Assembly (NCBI RefSeq): GCF_001039355.2
Contig: NW_019775380.1
Span: forward strand, 1,034,700-1,075,180
Length of the DNA stretch: 40,481 nt
Direction of reading: 5' to 3'
DNA from: Lingula anatina
Lineage: Eukaryota > Brachiopoda > Lingulata > Lingulida > Lingulidae
A model generated the notes under the pieces. The model worked only from the letters and a program-made list of their open reading frames with translations. It searched no databases and had not been told where the DNA came from. A program made the translations under genes and the position numbers. This document shows, one piece after another, positions 25,101-35,268 of this stretch; within the stretch, counting starts at the first letter, position 1, and every line of letters begins with the position of its first letter.

Positions 25101-27440
25101 CATTTGTTAACAGTCCCTTAAAAAATGTTTCTTTGCTGTATGTAGGCCATGTTTCCTTCTTAAAAGCACATTGCGTAAATAAAACAATTGAACAATCCTC
25201 TCCCTATTGCAGTAGAAAACAATGATAGGATAGACTAAATCATTTGCTCAGAAAATAATCACTCAAAAGACTGAAGGAATCATATAAAGAAATGACTGTC
25301 TGCCAAAAGCAAGAAAGAGTGTTGATTTTGAAAATATACTTTACAAAACTAAGCCACAATATTTCAACATCAGGAAAATGTTAACCCTGTTCTATGGTTC
25401 AAAGACCACATAGTCATTAACTATGTAATGTCTGTAACAGGATGTTGAAATAAAATAGTAATTGAAATATAGGATCCACAGCCCTCTGGAATTTTAGGAA
25501 TATAACTTAGAAACACAATGAAAATACAGAGATAACTTAAAACTTTCAAAGGCCTTGTTTTTCTAGTATTTAATTTTTCACTTGTTCTATATCTTCATTA
25601 CAGTTTACTTTCTTACACAAAACTGAATAACTTTTGAATCAACATTCTTAAGTATTGCCTACAAATCATTTGTGTGTGAGTTTTCAGAAGGGGGGGGGAG
25701 GCTATTAATAAATGTTGTTCAAATTAAATAATTACCAAGTATAAAATCTAGAAACATTCCAAAGAAGCATAGCCAGTAAAACTACTAGTATACATCCATA
25801 CTCCTTTGTTCAGAAAACAAGTTGTCATTGACCATAAGATCAACAAGTCTCTATAAAACAATATACAAACCTTACATGGCAATATGAGAACAGCAGACCT
25901 CAGCAGTGTAATGTGAAAATGTCAGAAAATGTAAATTAGACAGACAATGCAGACAAACCACATTTAAAAACATTTATAAAAACCCCGCAAAGAGGATAAC
26001 TATTCATAGGAACATTTTGTAGACAAACATGATGTCAGTATTGAATGAGAATCAAATCAAAGGGTCAAAACTACACACCAAGATTTAAAACATTTGTGAA
26101 AAGAATCCTCACAAAGAAAACTTGAGGAAGAAACCAATTTACAATGACTTTGTTGACTTAATTCATATTATTAGAGCTTTTGTGTATTTCATAATCCAGT
26201 TGCATACAGTTTGCATTCTCATCACTTATACCAGTGACAGACACTATCATTTTCTTAAAAATGGGAATACTGAACTGGTGCCAGTATAATATACTGCCTG
26301 CTGACATGCAACTTTGTGACTCAAATCATATATATATATATATACTCGTACATCTTATCTCAGCTGAAACTTATAATTTGCAAATGAGCATTTGTTAAAC
26401 ATTCAATATAAAATTTCTTTGATATCTTACCACAACAACATATATAAAAAATATCATGAATATCAAATAAAAAAAAAAAATTAACAACATGCCTATTGCT
26501 AATATTAAGGACATATTCAAATAATATTCTGAAATATATTTTATATATCAAAATTTCCTAGAAAAATTTACAGTAATTTCTCAATCAGTTTTCATGCTTT
26601 CAGTTATTATACAAAATGAAGCAAGACACAACAACAACCCAAAATTCCAATTTAAGCAAATATTAAGACAACAATGTTAAATGTAAAAGCCTGAAAATGA
26701 AACACACATATCCATCACCTGTCCTTAACATTCTAACTTGATGCAATGTTAATGATAACATATACTTCACAAAGAATGAGTACAATAACTTTTTTTAATA
26801 AAAAAGCCATTCATATTAATTATAACAGTTAAAATAAGTATATAAGAAAATTAACTACATAAGAAACTTACTGCCCAACAAAGTGCAAGAATGAGAAATA
26901 GTATACTAGTATACTAGTATAGAAATATGTTTCTGTACAGTTACTATTAACGGCTTTTCAAACATTTTTAATTAACCAATACAGTTTTGGGTTGTCCTAG
27001 GCTATCTTTACACCCAAGCATAGAAAGATTGGTAAATTTTTAATAGTTTAGTTGCTCCAACATGTATTAGTTACATCAATGAAGTACTATAAATATCCTG
27101 CAGATACACAAGTGGGCGTGCATATTGACATCATAGCTGTCCCTGAGATGCATACTCAGTACATATAGGGAAGAAACAGCATAATTAGGAGCAGGATGGC
27201 TTATAGTTTTTTTAACCTAGTACAAATTGTGAACTATTAAATTCCAGATTAAAACCAAAAGAATTACCCAGGATAATTAACTATGTAACTATAGACTGGT
27301 AACGACACCCTAACTACCTACATATGGTATATGCAATTACAGCAGTAATAATACTGTACAAAAACAATGACATTTTCAACAATCACCAAGTACCACCCAG
27401 ACTAGCAGCATATCTAATCAATGTCTTACAAAACCGTGCA

Positions 27441-27479
<39 letters not shown>

Positions 27480-28298
27480 TAAATGTTTGTAATATGAATC
27501 CCAACTTTAATTTTCAAAAATAAATATCAATTTTCATTTCTCATTCACAACCAAAAAATTTCCTTAACATTACATATGTCATATTGAAACACCAATACAC
27601 TAGTTAGCCCATGCACAACAGTTGTTAAAATATTTTCCTTAAAACTATAAAAGAAATATATTTTGATATAATTTTGCATATAACTGGCCTGGATAACATT
27701 TACTGAAAAACTTTAACATACCCAAAAATACTAATTAAAATGTTACACTGTTGTTAAAAACCTCAGACAAAACAAAATATTCAAGAAATTTAAAACTCAT
27801 AATAATCTAAATTTATATCTTATCACCGGTTCTTATAATATGCATGCATGTTGCTTTAGTCTATGACCTAAATCAGTAAGTGTAAACATGTTTTAATCGG
27901 GTTCAATCTTGCAGGTCATCCGTTATAGATTTCCCCCAGCATCATTCAGTAAAAATAGTCGAAAAAACTTGGCGCGTCAATCAGGATGAGGGTTGAGGTT
28001 AGAAAAATGTAGAGAGAATTCACCAACTGTCAACTTACACTTCTAAGATCCTGTCCCCTTTCCGTATCCCTGCCCTCTCGGCTGCTCCTCCCTCCAACAC
28101 TGCGCTAACGTGTTGTAGCGGTGCATACAGTTCGCCATTAATGCTTTTCAGCTGTCCGCCTTCACTGACTTGGCCTCTGACATTAAAGCCAAACCCTGTT
28201 TCAGTCTTAGTAATTGTAACAACTCGTGGACCATGAATAACATCCGAATTTTGAGACACAGGTGAACTTTCCTCTTCGCTGTCCGCCATACTTGTCAT
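5845..28298 (-). CDS. SNX27: Sorting nexin 27: PDZ-PX-FERM-like retromer cargo adaptor, 13 exons
   Basis: Exons, in transcript order: 28298-28039, 21490-21408 (or 14087-14005), 20901-20762 (or 13505-13366), 19400-19208 (or 12025-11833), 11335-11268, 10703-10599, 10178-10100, 8278-8118, 7868-7779, 7494-7345, 7150-7022, 6405-6343, 5871-5845. Phases agree at every junction when one copy of exons 2-4 is used, giving 515 residues against about 530-540 in vertebrate SNX27. Order: PDZ (about 24-116, GFGF carboxylate loop, [11 protein letters not shown] hairpin that contacts VPS26), PX (about 137-245, RRYKEF and ARRRGLEQY, phosphoinositide binding), FERM-like module (about 249-505). The family returns endosomal cargo with PDZ-binding tails to the plasma membrane via retromer and WASH. 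Kozak context favours the second ATG (28289, A at -3, G at +4), giving MADSEEE and 512 residues. The last exon (RDMLSDIH, stop) is the weakest part. Confidence 0.93.
5872..8117 (-). other. Introns between SNX27 exons 8 and 13
   Basis: The introns are 7869-8117, 7495-7778, 7151-7344, 6406-7021 and 5872-6342. All begin GT and end AG on the minus strand. I see no repeat, RNA gene or extra exon in them. Confidence 0.75.
8442..8607. mobile_element. hAT-like MITE with perfect 15-bp terminal inverted repeats
   Basis: The ends are CAGGGGCGTAACCAG at 8442-8456 and its exact reverse complement at 8593-8607. AAGTT directly flanks both ends and is a likely 5-bp target duplication. The 166-bp body contains two direct copies of AATTGTACGCACAG (8466-8479 and 8562-8575) and no coding potential. 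CAGGGGCG-type termini are typical of hAT elements. It is non-autonomous. Confidence 0.85.
8702..8911. mobile_element. Foldback (MITE-like) element, long imperfect inverted repeat
   Basis: The left arm 8702-8787 pairs with the right arm 8831-8911. Arms share CTATCATTCTA, AGRTCRATC.AACT, AATGCAAT.AGATT and CTCCTC in order, read inward. The loop is about 45 bases. It shares the TAGATCGATC core with the foldback at 15053-15264, so both probably belong to one family. Confidence 0.6.
9493..9503. repeat. Poly-G tract
   Basis: Eleven consecutive G residues. Confidence 0.95.
9928..9973. repeat. (ATAA)n microsatellite
   Basis: About eleven uninterrupted tetranucleotide units in SNX27 intron 7. Confidence 0.95.
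10179..11267 (-). other. SNX27 introns 5 and 6
   Basis: Introns 10179-10598 and 10704-11267 flank the 105-nt exon 6. They are AT-rich, with a C-rich tract at 10560-10580 near the donor of exon 6. No other feature is seen. Confidence 0.7.
11736..11781. repeat. (GA)n microsatellite, copy A
   Basis: About 23 GA units inside SNX27 intron 4, some 50 bases beyond the exon 4 donor. On the transcript strand it is a long CT tract. The same tract is at 19113-19157 in copy B, so the two copies differ slightly in length. Confidence 0.95.
11833..14087 (-). CDS. SNX27: SNX27 exons 2-4, copy A (duplicate)
   Basis: The exons are 14087-14005, 13505-13366 and 12025-11833, of the same lengths and phases as copy B and encoding exactly the same residues. 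Copy A is contiguous with exon 5 (11335-11268). Because 416 nt is not a multiple of three, splicing copy B into copy A would shift the frame, so only one copy can be used in any productive transcript. Copy A is interrupted by an N at 14513 and ends at the N at 18731, which suggests a partial second haplotype. Confidence 0.85.
12026..14004 (-). other. SNX27 introns 2 and 3, copy A
   Basis: Introns 12026-13365 and 13506-14004. They are AT-rich and I see no other gene or RNA. The same introns in copy B are 19401-20761 and 20902-21407. Confidence 0.75.
14513..14513. other. Ambiguous base / collapsed gap opposite about 0.95 kb in copy B
   Basis: The flanks CCCTATAG and ACATAATTTCT.TCTTGCAG match copy B at about 21880 and 22832, which there lie about 0.95 kb apart. 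The N therefore stands for missing sequence in copy A, or for a real indel. Confidence 0.7.
15053..15264. mobile_element. Foldback (MITE-like) element in SNX27 intron 1, copy A
   Basis: The left arm 15055-15123 (TTCCCACAGATTTAGATCGAT, a CCC.GGGGA stretch, ATTGCTGTCA) is an imperfect reverse complement of the right arm 15206-15262. The loop is about 80 bases. It is related to the element at 8702-8911 through the TAGATCGATC core. The copy B counterpart is 23371-23587. Confidence 0.65.
18731..18731. other. Single N at the junction of the two tandem copies
   Basis: The left flank ends copy A and the right flank begins copy B. This is where a scaffold join would be expected if the two copies are alternative haplotypes. 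Confidence 0.8.
19113..19157. repeat. (GA)n microsatellite, copy B
   Basis: About 22 GA units, the counterpart of the tract at 11736-11781. Confidence 0.95.
19208..21490 (-). CDS. SNX27: SNX27 exons 2-4, copy B
   Basis: The exons are 21490-21408 (83 nt, end of [13 protein letters not shown]), 20901-20762 (140 nt, PDZ-PX linker and start of [10 protein letters not shown]) and 19400-19208 (193 nt, PX core, [23 protein letters not shown]). All have AG/GT borders. Together they total 416 nt. Copy B lies nearer exon 1, so it is the first copy met in the transcript. Relative to copy A there are three base changes in these exons, all synonymous; exon 3 ends GTT here and GTG in copy A. Confidence 0.92.
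21893..22830. other. Segment present only in copy B
   Basis: This has no counterpart in copy A, where an N stands at 14513. It contains one short open frame (22046-22258) without recognisable similarity, and a repeat fragment at 22310-22390. Its ends show no clear inverted repeats. Confidence 0.6.
22310..22390 (+). repeat. Low-copy dispersed repeat fragment
   Basis: This matches 4663-4737 in the intergenic region in word order and spacing. Its class is unknown. Confidence 0.5.
23371..23587. mobile_element. Foldback (MITE-like) element in SNX27 intron 1, copy B
   Basis: This is the counterpart of 15053-15264, carried along by the large duplication, with a few base differences in the arms. 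Confidence 0.65.
27446..27476. repeat. (GT)n microsatellite
   Basis: About fifteen GT units in SNX27 intron 1. Confidence 0.95.
28039..28298 (-). CDS. SNX27: SNX27 exon 1 (N-terminus and most of the PDZ domain)
   Basis: This single-copy exon encodes the acidic N-terminus, the PDZ carboxylate-binding loop GFGFNVRGQ and the SNX27-specific hairpin. It ends with ILE plus two bases of a Val codon before GTAAGT, so the next exon must enter in phase 2. Both copies of exon 2 do so, restoring VNGESVEG. Confidence 0.95.
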
Positions 28299-28368
28299 GT
28301 GACCACACTTGACCTAATTTCTGAGCAATTTTGGCTTTCTGGCACATGTTGTGAATGAAGATTGAAAG
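28290..28368. promoter_or_regulatory. Head-to-head promoter interval of SNX27 and the B-box/Tudor gene
   Basis: Only 79 bp separate the SNX27 ATG with the better context (28289, minus) from the ATG of the B-box/Tudor gene (28369, plus). No TATA box is visible. The SNX27 start lies in AAGTATGGCGGA, resembling the YY1-type AANATGGCGG element often found at TATA-less starts, and a second GGCGCCATTTT occurs near 28532. Either both 5' UTRs are very short or the transcripts overlap. The regulatory role is inferred from gene arrangement. Confidence 0.6.
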
Positions 28369-31300
28369 ATGTCATGCGAAAGATGCTATGAGCGTGAGAG
28401 CACGCTCGAGTGCAGAACATGTGCTGGTCAAGGTACTTCTTTATAAGGCCCTGTTAGCATTTAAGCTTTGAAGTGCATGTTTTGAAAAACTTTTGTTTAA
28501 AAACCCACAAGGAGCAGCTTCGTCTCATTGCTGGCGCCATTTTCAACTTGTGGTTTTTAAGTCCACATTTAAATCTACGTTAACCCTGGTTATAGCTCCT
28601 TGGTAGTGAATTTTATAGCATGATGGATGTGACCTGGCAGTGTCTAGTAAATGCACAATGCATGACTCTCGTGTGCATTCTTATTGCCTTAATTTTGTAT
28701 GGTATTTTTCACTCAAACACTTTAAAGCACATTTGCTGTTATAACAATGGCGGGTCGGGGGGGGGGGGGGGGTTAGAAACGGGGTATCGTGAGTCGTGCC
28801 CTCCCCCCTCCCCAAGCTTCAAGAGGTACCTACCCTCTCCCTTTCTCTGTTTTAAACACTATAACAAGCAGAATGATACAAAAAAGCAATATTCCATCTC
28901 TGTGTCCCAAACTATATGTACACATCCATTATGTACAGTAATTTTACATCTATCTTCCTTGCCAATTTATGTATTCATGTATATATATAAAATGATTCTC
29001 CCCTTAGCAAAATCCTATTAGTGTTTTGTATGAATTCTTGTATCATTCCTCACTCCAATAAGTTTTCTCCAGCACACTAAAGGTGTTATCTTTGTTTTTG
29101 CCAAAATAATGATAATAAGATAAATGAAGAATTTTATCAAACCTTAGCAGAAGAATATTACATATACAGTTGCTTTTCATACAGTATCTCAGTAACATAT
29201 CTCCTTTAAAAACTTTCATTTTGCATATTACATCTGGGCTGAGATGGTCTCTTTATTTAAGGTGAAGAACCTGTTAAGTATTGTGAGGAATGTAGCAAGA
29301 CTGTACACTTTGGACGTTTGGGCAATCACCATCTGATGTCCACAGAAATGAAGGTTAGAATTTTTTTTTAATTTGTTTAACTGGCTCGTTTAATGATCAG
29401 ACTTAAAATAAATTAAACTATCAGAACAAAAGCTTTCAAAAATGTAGCAATAACAATTTTGGTGACATAAGTATTATTATTTGTCTGTATTAATAGGGAA
29501 TAATGTCAGAGTCCCTATTTATAAAATTTGCTATGAATAGTTATATTGCTAAGTGTGTACAAATATATTTATTTTTATAAATTTTTCTTGTGTCTTGTAG
29601 AAAAAGAAAGAAGATTTACAGACAAAGATAGGAGAATTTTCAAGGTCATACATTTGAGATGTTTTTGTTATGTAACGTGAAAGTATTATTTAAGGTATCA
29701 TATATGCATTTGGAAATGTTTCAAAGCCATTGATCTTTCCAAAGCTTTAACAACAATAAAATCCTTCAAATAAAAGTAGATTTGAAGTGAAACTAATGTC
29801 AATATTTCCTGAGCTTTAGAGCCTTGCAAGGTAAATAATCTTGATAATGATCGACATAAGAAACGTGAATACATTTCAAAGGTAAGTCATCCTATTTATG
29901 TTTTATCAAAAAATGAGGATTATTATTATCATTATTGTTTTAATAGTCTTAATTGATTTAATGTTTTAGTGTTATTTTGATAGTCTTAAAATAATCTTTT
30001 AGATTATTTATTCAATAAATGTTTTATTTATGTACTTTCACTAACCTCATGAGGGACATGGGTAAGATAAAATTTAAATTGACTATGTTTTTACCTTTAA
30101 GGTAGTTCGGTCGTTACGTAATTTGACGATTTGCGCAATTTCAGCGCATCGTCAATCGTCTCTAACGACACCAGTCTGTTTTATCAATTTAAGGAAATAA
30201 AACAATTATCTATAAGATAAACACACATTATCAACTTGTCTGTAACTCTGTATGATCGATACAGATTTTCGACAACGTTTGTCGACTATGATTCCATACG
30301 ACAACTGTAGCACGTTCATAGACTTGCCCTTCAAGAAATCGTTGGAATAGCTCCTTTTCCAATTTGAATTGGCACTAGAAAATGTATGACAGCTAAAGCT
30401 CACAAATTATGCACGTAGGTGCTATGTCATGTAAAGAATAAGTGTTGTAAATTCCAATCAAAGCGGCTGCGTATATTTTGAGGTAGAACGCCCTGAATGT
30501 GCTGCTGTAGTTTAGATTTCGACGAAAACCGGAAGTGCGTCGTAACCCCACTCATTTGGACTTAGAGAAATTTAGACTGAGAAATATTTCGTAGCTTATA
30601 CAAATGTTCAGAAAATGGCCATAGGGTCTACAGCTTGAAGAAAATTCACTAATCAAAATTGAAACTGCGTTATATTATACAGAAAAATTGTGCACTTCTG
30701 ACCTTGACTTGTCAGTGTAAACAGTGTACTGAACGCACCGCAAGCAAGCACGTGAATGCCGCATTTGATACTTTGTATCAGACGCTTCATTTTACTTGAC
30801 AACACAGTGTTTACGATGTCACGTTCATGTTATATTCATTAATAAATAACAACGGCAATAAACTATTTTCATATGGATGAGTATTTCCCTTATTATTCTC
30901 TTCAATAATTTTATTGTAAAGTTAATGGCTTACACCTTCTCATCAGTTTGACAAATCTGAAAATAGCTGAGTATACTCACTTCAACTGTTAAACATAATG
31001 AAAGTTTTAAATGTACTTAGATGTCTCTTCACACACACACAAAAAAAAANGGGGGGGGTAAAAAACGGGGTATCGTGAGTCGTGCCCTCCCCCTTCCCCA
31101 AGCTTCAAGGGGTACCTACCTTCTCCCTTTCTCTGTTTTAAACACTATAACAAGCAGAATGATACAAAAAACAATCTTCCATCTCTGTGTCCCAAACTAT
31201 ATGTACACATCCATTATGTACAGTAATTTTACATCTATCTTCCTTGCCAATTTATGTATTCATGTATATATATATAAAATGATTCTCCCCTTAGCAAAAT

Positions 31301-34300
31301 CCTATTAGTGTTTTGTATGAATTCTTGTATCATTCCTCACTCCAATAAGTTTTCTCCAGCACACTAAAGGTGTTGTCTTTGTTTTTGCCAAAACAATGAT
31401 AATAAGATAAATGAAGAATTTTATCAAACCTTAGCAAAGAATATTACATATATAGTTGCTTTTCATACAGTATCTCAGTAATATATCTCAGTAATATATT
31501 TGAAAACTTTCATTTTGCATATTACATCTGGGCTTAGATGGTCTCTTTATTTAAGGTGAAGAACCTGTTAAGTATTGTGAGGAATGTAGCAAGACTGTAC
31601 ACTTTGGACGTTTGGGCAATCACCACCTGATGTCCACAGAAATGAAGGTTAGAATTCTTTCTTTTTTTTTTAATTTGTTTAACTGGCTCGTTTAATGATC
31701 AGGCTTAAAATAAATTAAACTATCAGAACAAAAGCTTTCAAAAATGTAGCAATAACCCAATTTTGGTGACATATGTATAATTATTTGACTGTATTAATAG
31801 GGAATAATGTCAGAGTCCCTATTTATAAAATTTGCTATGAATAGTTATATTGCTAAGTGTGTACAAATATATTTGTTTTTATAAATTTTTCTTGTCTTGT
31901 AGAAAAAGAAAGAAGATTTACAGACAAAGATAGAAGAATTTTCAAGGTCAAACATTTGAGATATTTTTGTTATGTAAACGTGAAAGTATTATCTAAGGAA
32001 TCCTGTATGCATTTGGAAATACGTCAAAGCCATTGATCTTTCCAAAGTCTTAACAACAATAAAATCCTTCAAATGAAAGTAGATTTGAAATGAAACTAAT
32101 GTCAATATTTCCTGAGCTTTAGAGCCTTGTAAGGTAAATAATCTTGATAATGACATTAGAAACGTGAAAACATTAGAAAGGTAAGTCTGCCTATTTATGT
32201 TTTATCAAAAAATGAGGATTATTATTATTATCATTATTGTTTTAATAGTCTTAGTTGTTTTAATATTATTTTGATAGTCTTAAAATAATCTTTTAGCTTA
32301 TTTATTTAATAAATGTTTTATTTATGTACTTTCACTAACCTCATGAGGGACATGGGTAAGATAAAATTTAAATTATGTTTTTACCTTCAATAAATAAATC
32401 AACAAGGTCATTTATTTGGCATCTGGCAAATTCCCACAAGAAATAAAATAGTTTGAACAGTTGCAGAATTACTGTATGTTATTTGAACAGCATTTTATTT
32501 TCAGTTTGAAGGAACAACTCGAGATCAGGATAGAAGAATTTAAAGTCATGGTCCACAACCTTAATGATAAGTAAGTGTGACTTCACTTTTCCTTTAGTCA
32601 TCCATCCATCCATCCATCTGTTATTCTTGTACTTATGTTCAAGTGTAATATTTTAAAAAAGCATTTTCATTTTTTTCAGTGGATGTTTCCTTTTTTCAAA
32701 AGTTTTTTTTATTTGAACTTGAACCTACTGTCCTGATTGTGTAATGTGAATGATGGTATCCATTGGTATTCCTTAAAATTATCATTATGGCGAAGTTGAT
32801 TTCATTAGATTTGGTTTGTTAGTAAGCAAGGTATCTCAAAAAGTTCTTCATAAATTGTGATGTAACATTCTGGATAAACAGTTATTTAAAAGAGGGTAGA
32901 AGTGATTACAATTGGAAGTGGTTTCCATATATTTCTTAAATGATTTTTGATTTTTTTTTTATTATGATTAACATTTTGCCTTAGCAGAGGTCTGTGCTCT
33001 TGGCGTGCTCTATAGATATAATTATATGTAAGTTTTCTTAACAGAAATTGGAAGGCAGAAAGAAGTATAAAACAGATGGTCCAAGAAGCACAACAGAGAA
33101 TAAAGCTTAAGGCCAAGGATGTGATCAAACAGTTCAAAGATACCACCAGTGAAAAAATCTCTAAAATTCAGCAGTGCCAAAACATGTGCCAAGAATGGAT
33201 TCAAAATGTGTCTAAAGTAAGTAATTTACGAAGGATAACAAAACAAAATGGAGAAACAAAAGTATATAAGTATAAATTTGTTGTTAAAGCCTGCCACACT
33301 GTAAAAATGTTAACTAGATTCAAATAATTGTTGATGAAATTTTTTTGAGGCCAAGATAAATTTTGAACATCATAGTCATGTTTAGTCAGATAAGGTACAA
33401 ATCACAGAAACTATGTGTGTTTCAGGTGAGTTTGGAAAGTGCCCATTTTATGGAACAGCACCCGTTTATGTCAGAAGAAGAAGAATCTAAAATGGAAGAG
33501 TTTAAAAATTCTGTAGGTGCTAATTTTCACTTTAACTACAGTATACTCAAAAGTCTTTGTGGATGTGCATGTGTGTGTGAAATGGAACTGTTTTACCTTC
33601 ATTTAGTCTGTTAAATAGTCATGTGCAAAACTTAATGATATTGCAAAAATCATTTGCAGCTGAAAACATTTTAAGGATTAAAAAACACTCCTTGTTCCTT
33701 TTCTTGGATTTCAGCTAGTAACATTTGACTCTGATGTGCTTGTGGAAAATCTGCCTTCCTTAGATCTGGGACTGGAGTTGAAACAGGAGGTAGTATCTCA
33801 TATCATGGAAGCCATTGATGGCCTGAAGGCTGTTGAGGTTCACAGTGAAACAAATTGTGAGTATTAATGTTGGATCATTTAAAACTTTTCAGTTTCTACA
33901 CGGACTTTTGAAAGCATAGCTAGTTGAGGGCTTTCATCCCAATTTCAAATTATGTAGAGGTTAAATTGCCAAATGTAAGTGACAAAACTACAGGTTAATT
34001 TTCATCTAATAATTGTGAGTATGTGTAACTATGACATGTTTGCGATATTCTCTAAGGTCATTAATAGCATGATTCAGTTCCATTTTTAGACACCTGAAGT
34101 GCTTGTACTGTTGGTCTTGGTTTGAATAGGTTAACTTCTTTGAATTTGAATGTCGATTTCCAAGATTAATGTATGTACGTTTTCCATTTTGCCTTTTTCA
34201 GGTTCAGACTTGAAATTTGATACAGAGCCACCACAAGAAGGTAAAGTTAAAAAATGTTTTGATTATCATTGCTGTAATTGTTCAAATGACAAATTTTTAA

Positions 34301-35233
34301 TACCTTAAAAAACAATTTTTAGGCAGTTTGGTCTAGACCAGTCACTAATGTTTAACAGATAGACAAAATATAAGTTGCTCGTTTTACAATTTAAAAGAAA
34401 TCATACATATTCTGATTATTTTTCTGACATCACACCTGACCATTGTAGCCATACATTAGCAAATCAGGGTTCATGCAGCTTTGAAAAGTGCTTGAATTTA
34501 GCCCTGCACCTTGAATTTAGTTAGTGGCCTTGAAGACTACTTAAAATTGCTATTAAATATTTCAAATCTTTTAAATCTGAATGTAGACATAATTCACAGG
34601 AGGGAAGAATGAATATCATATAACTTTTTTTTTATTTTCATGTTATATCATGGACATTATTTAAATGCAAAGTTTATTTGAAATATTACTTGACTATTTT
34701 TTAGTTAAGTGTGTACACTTACAAATGACAGTACATTGCATTCATTTGCATTCAAAACCTCCTTGAAAAGTACTTCAATTAGAGTTTAAAAGTTCTTGAA
34801 TTTGTTCTTAGCATTCCTGTATGAACCAATGACTATGCATTTTAGAATTAGAAAAGCCATTTTTGTTCAATTCACATTTTGTTCTTTTCATTTCCTCAGG
34901 AGATACAATGTCTGTGTATGTGAACAGTCTCCTCAGTAAACATGGCCACTTCTGGGTACAGCCAGACTTCTCCAAGCATGCCTGGAATACTCTGGAGAAG
35001 ATGTGCATAGCGATTAGGTCAGCAACCCTTGCGTGCTGCACTTGTTTTGTAGATGCATTTCAACTTATGTTTTATAGATATACAAATTATTTTAAAAATT
35101 GGATGGTTTGGATAGAACAAAAATCTACACAAGTTATATGTTGTATGTGTGAGAATTTTTAGAATACTTCAAATGGTGAGCTTGTATGGTAGTTTGATAA
35201 GCTGAAAAAAGGATTTGTGATTCAAAGTAAGCA

Positions 35234-35268
<35 letters not shown>

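Larger units (their letters stand above)
18735..27045. repeat. Tandem duplication, copy B (about 8.3 kb)
   Basis: This is the second copy of the segment, starting four bases after the N at 18731 and ending where similarity with copy A stops (TTTTTAATA, then different sequence). Downstream sequence is continuous with SNX27 exon 1, so copy B looks like the intact version of the locus. Confidence 0.93.
21491..28038 (-). other. SNX27 intron 1 (copy B version)
   Basis: This 6.5 kb intron lies between exon 1 and exon 2B. It includes the copy-B-only segment 21893-22830, the repeat fragment 22310-22390, a foldback (23371-23587), a poly-C run near 23731, AT and poly-G runs and a (GT)n tract at 27446-27476. 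No exon or RNA gene is recognisable. Confidence 0.7.

Noticed and set aside
28620-29021. A 133-codon open frame on the plus strand, with a related one at 31021-31308
   Set aside because: It runs through a poly-G tract and low-complexity sequence, has no motif, and lies in an intron of the B-box/Tudor gene. Its repetition is due only to the local duplication.
28620-32400. CRISPR-like or tandem-repeat array from the repeated 1.3 kb blocks
   Set aside because: There are only two long copies with exons inside; this is a local duplication or assembly artefact in a eukaryote.
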